In this document: piece by piece, positions 61,065 to 64,000 of the stretch | How the letters are laid out: each line of letters begins with the position of its first letter | Numbering within the stretch: the stretch's first letter is position 1 | Assembly: GCA_023333565.1 (NCBI GenBank) | Contig: JAJKFH010004053.1 | Coordinates: 124,001 to 188,000, forward strand | From: Puffinus mauretanicus | Lineage: Eukaryota > Chordata > Aves > Procellariiformes > Procellariidae | Reading direction: 5' to 3' | Length of the DNA stretch: 64,000 nucleotides | Made by a program: the position numbers and the translations under genes | The notes under the pieces: generated by a model | Told to the model about the DNA's origin: nothing | Databases searched by the model: none | Seen by the model: only the letters and a program-made list of their open reading frames with translations

Positions 61065-64000
61065 GCCCCCTTCTTACCTCTTGTGAGAGAGATAATGTAA
61101 CTTCACAGTTTCTGCCCATAGTTGAGAAAAGTTGTATTTGTAGATATGACATACACGGTATGTGTGAATGTGCATGACTGACAAGTAATGTGTATTGTAA
61201 AATCTTTGAGGCAAGAATCACATCTTCTATGTTTTGCACTATTTTACAGTATCAAAGTTCTGTAGGTAACAATAATCATCACGAAAATCTCTACAAACAG
61301 CTGACAATTTTTTGGTATTGCAGAAAAAACTGAACATGTATTCCTCTTCTCGAAAGTGAAGGAGCTGCCTAAGAAGAACCTCTAACAACCATGTTCATTT
61401 TCAATACAAACGGGAATTAGTGGGGAAATTTTGGTTCTAATACTGTGTCAATATTTGAAGTGGGCAAATAGACTGACTGCATGTCAGTTAATACAGCATC
61501 AACCCCAGGCAACAAAACAACCAACGAGACAAAAAAGAAAAGATTAAAAGATTATATTGGATTTAATTAGTAGAGAATTGAAAGTTAGGAATTTAATTAG
61601 GGAGTTCAACATGATATTATGGAAAATATATTTTGTTAGAGAAATCCTGTTTTGTTCTCTGAGATTACTTTAAATTTGGTAGCTGACACAGGAAACTTTT
61701 TATATATGCCATATTTCAACTTGGTAAAGCATTTTGGCTGAAAAAATTAAGACATGTCTCAACTATACTCCTTTAAGAAATCATCCCAGATTGGTGCTGT
61801 GCGATACTCATCAACGATTCCATGAAGTGATAGCTGATGAGAAAGACAGGTACTAGATGGACTGCTTGGTAAGAGGGAAATTCAGACAAACTACATGTTA
61901 GTAAAGCTACATGGAGATTCAAGCATTTAGGGACAAGATGCAAGTAATACTTCTAAAACAAGGAGGAAGAATTATGGAAAATGCTAACTTGAAAATGGAC
62001 AGAAAGTCAGTAAAGACAAGCGACTTAGCATGACTTCTCAGCGCACAATGCTTTGGCAAACAGGGCTTACACTAGCCTGCACTTGATAAACCAAAGACCA
62101 GCTAATATTCAGAGAAGACGGCTTTACCTCTCTATACAGCTGATCAGGTCAGTGATGGAATAGTGTTTACATTTCTGATGCCCATTCTTTTAAATTTGGA
62201 GGCATGGGAATAAACAGCTGTGAAGCTGGCCGGCATTGCATTTATCTGTTCTTTCATCACAGGCCTTTTTGGAAGATGTGTATTACATATTTTTGAGGAC
62301 TGATGCAAGGTTGACTGTTCAAAATGATGGGATGTCTAGTCTTAAAATGTATAAACCTTGAAAGCTGGTAAACAAACTAGTCATCCCAAACGGGCTACTT
62401 TTGTATCTTAGCGTCTGCCGGACCGCCTCTGCAAAAAGCTCCTTCTGAAATATCTCCCAATGCATGCTGTCCAGCATATAATTATACAGAAAGGTTTCCA
62501 AGGGAGCCTGGAATGGAAATCAGGTGCATAAAAATTTAGTTTGCATGAATAATATACCATCACAATATCTACTGAAGATAGCCTTACAAAAGTTCCTTGC
62601 TTTGAGACACTTGGTAACATCCTATAATGCAATGCCATGTAAAGAGACATAACCAAGGTAACTTTTAGCATCCAGCGTACCTCTTCAATACAGAAGAGTC
62701 ATGCAGGGATAGTTGCCTTTGGAAAGGAAAAAATACACACGAGCATACTTTTGTACCCATATTAATTACTCTCATGAGACATTAATTATAATGGGCACAG
62801 TGCTAAAATGATGCAGCTACAATGCTGCTAGCTGCGCTAGAGCCAGCTCCTTTGCATCTAGCTTGGTTAACTGAATGGTTTTATATTATGTTACAGGCTG
62901 TGCCCTACACTTAGAAGAAATGTTACTGATTCTCCCTTCATCCCCCCAATATCCATGTTGATTACAGGAGTTGTTATCGCCCTATTATAAAAATGAGGAA
63001 CGAATACAAAATTAAATGCAATAACTGATGAACATTAAAGGGATGCCTACAGGACAGACTGAATAACTTTGAGCAAGTTTTGTCTTGTGCTCTGGGGCAC
63101 AAGCCAGCTCCAGTCCATAAGCTCTGTGATAACACAGTTCTGAGATCAAGCTCAAAGGTTTGTTGAGAAACAGAGTATATTGGCTGTGCATGTCATAGTA
63201 GTAGTGCAGATATATGAATTTTGAATTAGATATAGCTCATAATCTAAGTTATCAAGAGTCAGCTCAAGTCTGACCACTCACCATCTACCATATAGGCAAA
63301 TGCACAGCATACCAGTGGTAATGCCAGGAACAGACATTCATTATTTGGTATTCCATACCAAGACAAAACTAATACTCGTTGTACAGAAGAGCTTAGAATT
63401 CATTTATTGCATCTTTTGGTGAGCATATCTTAGAAAAAATACACATTTTTCAAAGAAAGCTATAAAAAAAGCAACTTGCTGTATGTGGATAGGGAAAGAA
63501 GTGTTCCTAGCAAAACCACTGAACAACCTTAACTTTAAAATCAATTCTTCCTTATTTATATTATTATTTTATACAATATCAAAATATTAATAACAAAAAA
63601 TATATTCTATTCCATTGTTGCTAAATCTCTAATGTATAGTTATGAAGCCATGAATGCTAACCTTTGGCTTCCAGTGTAAGACTGTAAAGCATTTAGATGT
63701 GAAAAAATATTTTTTGCAACTTATAGTAACATGACTTATCATCATATGTTATACCATGAAATCAGGAAATGTTTCTATAATTGACTGCATGCCCACTGAA
63801 AAAAACTCTCGGAAAAAAACTCTGTTCAAGAAGGCATGCAGTGTCTACTCAAGCAGCAAAACAGTGCACATCATAGCTTTGCAAGAAATAACCTGATACG
63901 ACAGAGTATGCTATAAAAAATATACCTCTGCAGAAATTCAACAAAATGTTTTAATTTTACTAAATCCTGAAAGGGTGTAAAACCACCAGAAATGGGCTAT

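Larger units (their letters stand above)
11651..64000 (-). other. FGF14: FGF14 intron 3 (3' part, continues beyond window)
   Basis: The whole interval lies upstream of the penultimate FGF14 exon on the minus strand. I looked for the preceding 104-bp exon, which encodes the segment ending in a Met-Asn-Gly-Glu-Gly type motif, and found no match. The intron therefore exceeds 52 kb in this window. It carries the transposon insertions and small repeats listed separately. It is AT-rich throughout except for the CR1 copies and two small GC-rich patches. Confidence 0.85.
53628..64000. other. FGF14 intron 3, unique AT-rich sequence to window end
   Basis: No exon, mobile element or RNA gene recognised over about 10 kb. 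Notable contents are listed separately: inverted and direct repeats at 53743-53780, T16 at 54525-54540, a G-rich patch at 58687-58711, an inverted repeat at 59822-59854 and the 44-bp duplication at about 61 kb. Confidence 0.65.

Noticed and set aside
11651..64000. FGF14 exon 3 (104 bp) searched by eye on the minus strand
   Set aside because: No sequence encoding the expected segment was seen; it is probably beyond the window.

Overview
This is vertebrate nuclear DNA, almost certainly from a bird outside the Galliformes. It is AT-rich and intronic, and its interspersed repeats are CR1 LINEs with the avian ATTCTATG-type tail, plus two solo LTRs of a type I recall as abundant in neoavian genomes. 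There are no bacterial genes, operons, CRISPR arrays or RNA genes that I can support.

Only three short segments are host coding sequence, and they fix the locus. At 1245-1336 (+) is the terminal coding exon of ITGBL1 (integrin beta-like 1). At 9127-9263 (-) and 11452-11650 (-) are the last and penultimate coding exons of FGF14 (FHF4, an intracellular modulator of voltage-gated sodium channels). All three have clean splice sites, and the two FGF14 exons join in phase. ITGBL1 and FGF14 are therefore convergent (tail to tail). About 7.8 kb separates their stop codons; it must hold both 3' UTRs, and candidate poly(A) signals of opposite polarity sit within about 60 bp of each other near 2.45-2.51 kb. 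Everything from 11651 to the window end is FGF14 intron 3. I could not see the preceding 104-bp exon, so that intron exceeds 52 kb.

Layout: 1-1244 ITGBL1 intron; 1245 to about 2452 ITGBL1 last exon; about 2.5-9.1 kb FGF14 3' UTR candidate; 9127-11650 last two FGF14 coding exons and a 2188-bp intron; 11651-64000 intron 3 with insertions. The insertions are a solo LTR (16665-17182, -), a near-full-length but dead CR1 (about 17844-22335, -), a 5'-truncated CR1 (33355-34324, +), short CR1 tails (15502-15573 and 53517-53627, +), an old CR1 relic (39178-39290, -) and a second solo LTR (50214-50737, +).

The most distinctive items are: the near-full-length CR1, in the same orientation as FGF14, whose ORF1 retains recognisable esterase (SGNH) motifs; an 18-bp palindrome and a CRE-like site shared by the two LTRs; a 330-bp GC/CpG-rich intronic patch at 35.48-35.81 kb with a repeated and inverted GAGCCGTGA-type motif; a small CpG cluster at 41.88-41.93 kb; E-box-type palindromes 1.3 kb upstream of FGF14 exon 4; and a perfect 44-bp tandem duplication at about 61.0 kb. 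I see no convincing new multi-gene system. Most long open frames are chance, or lie inside CR1 or LTR sequence.
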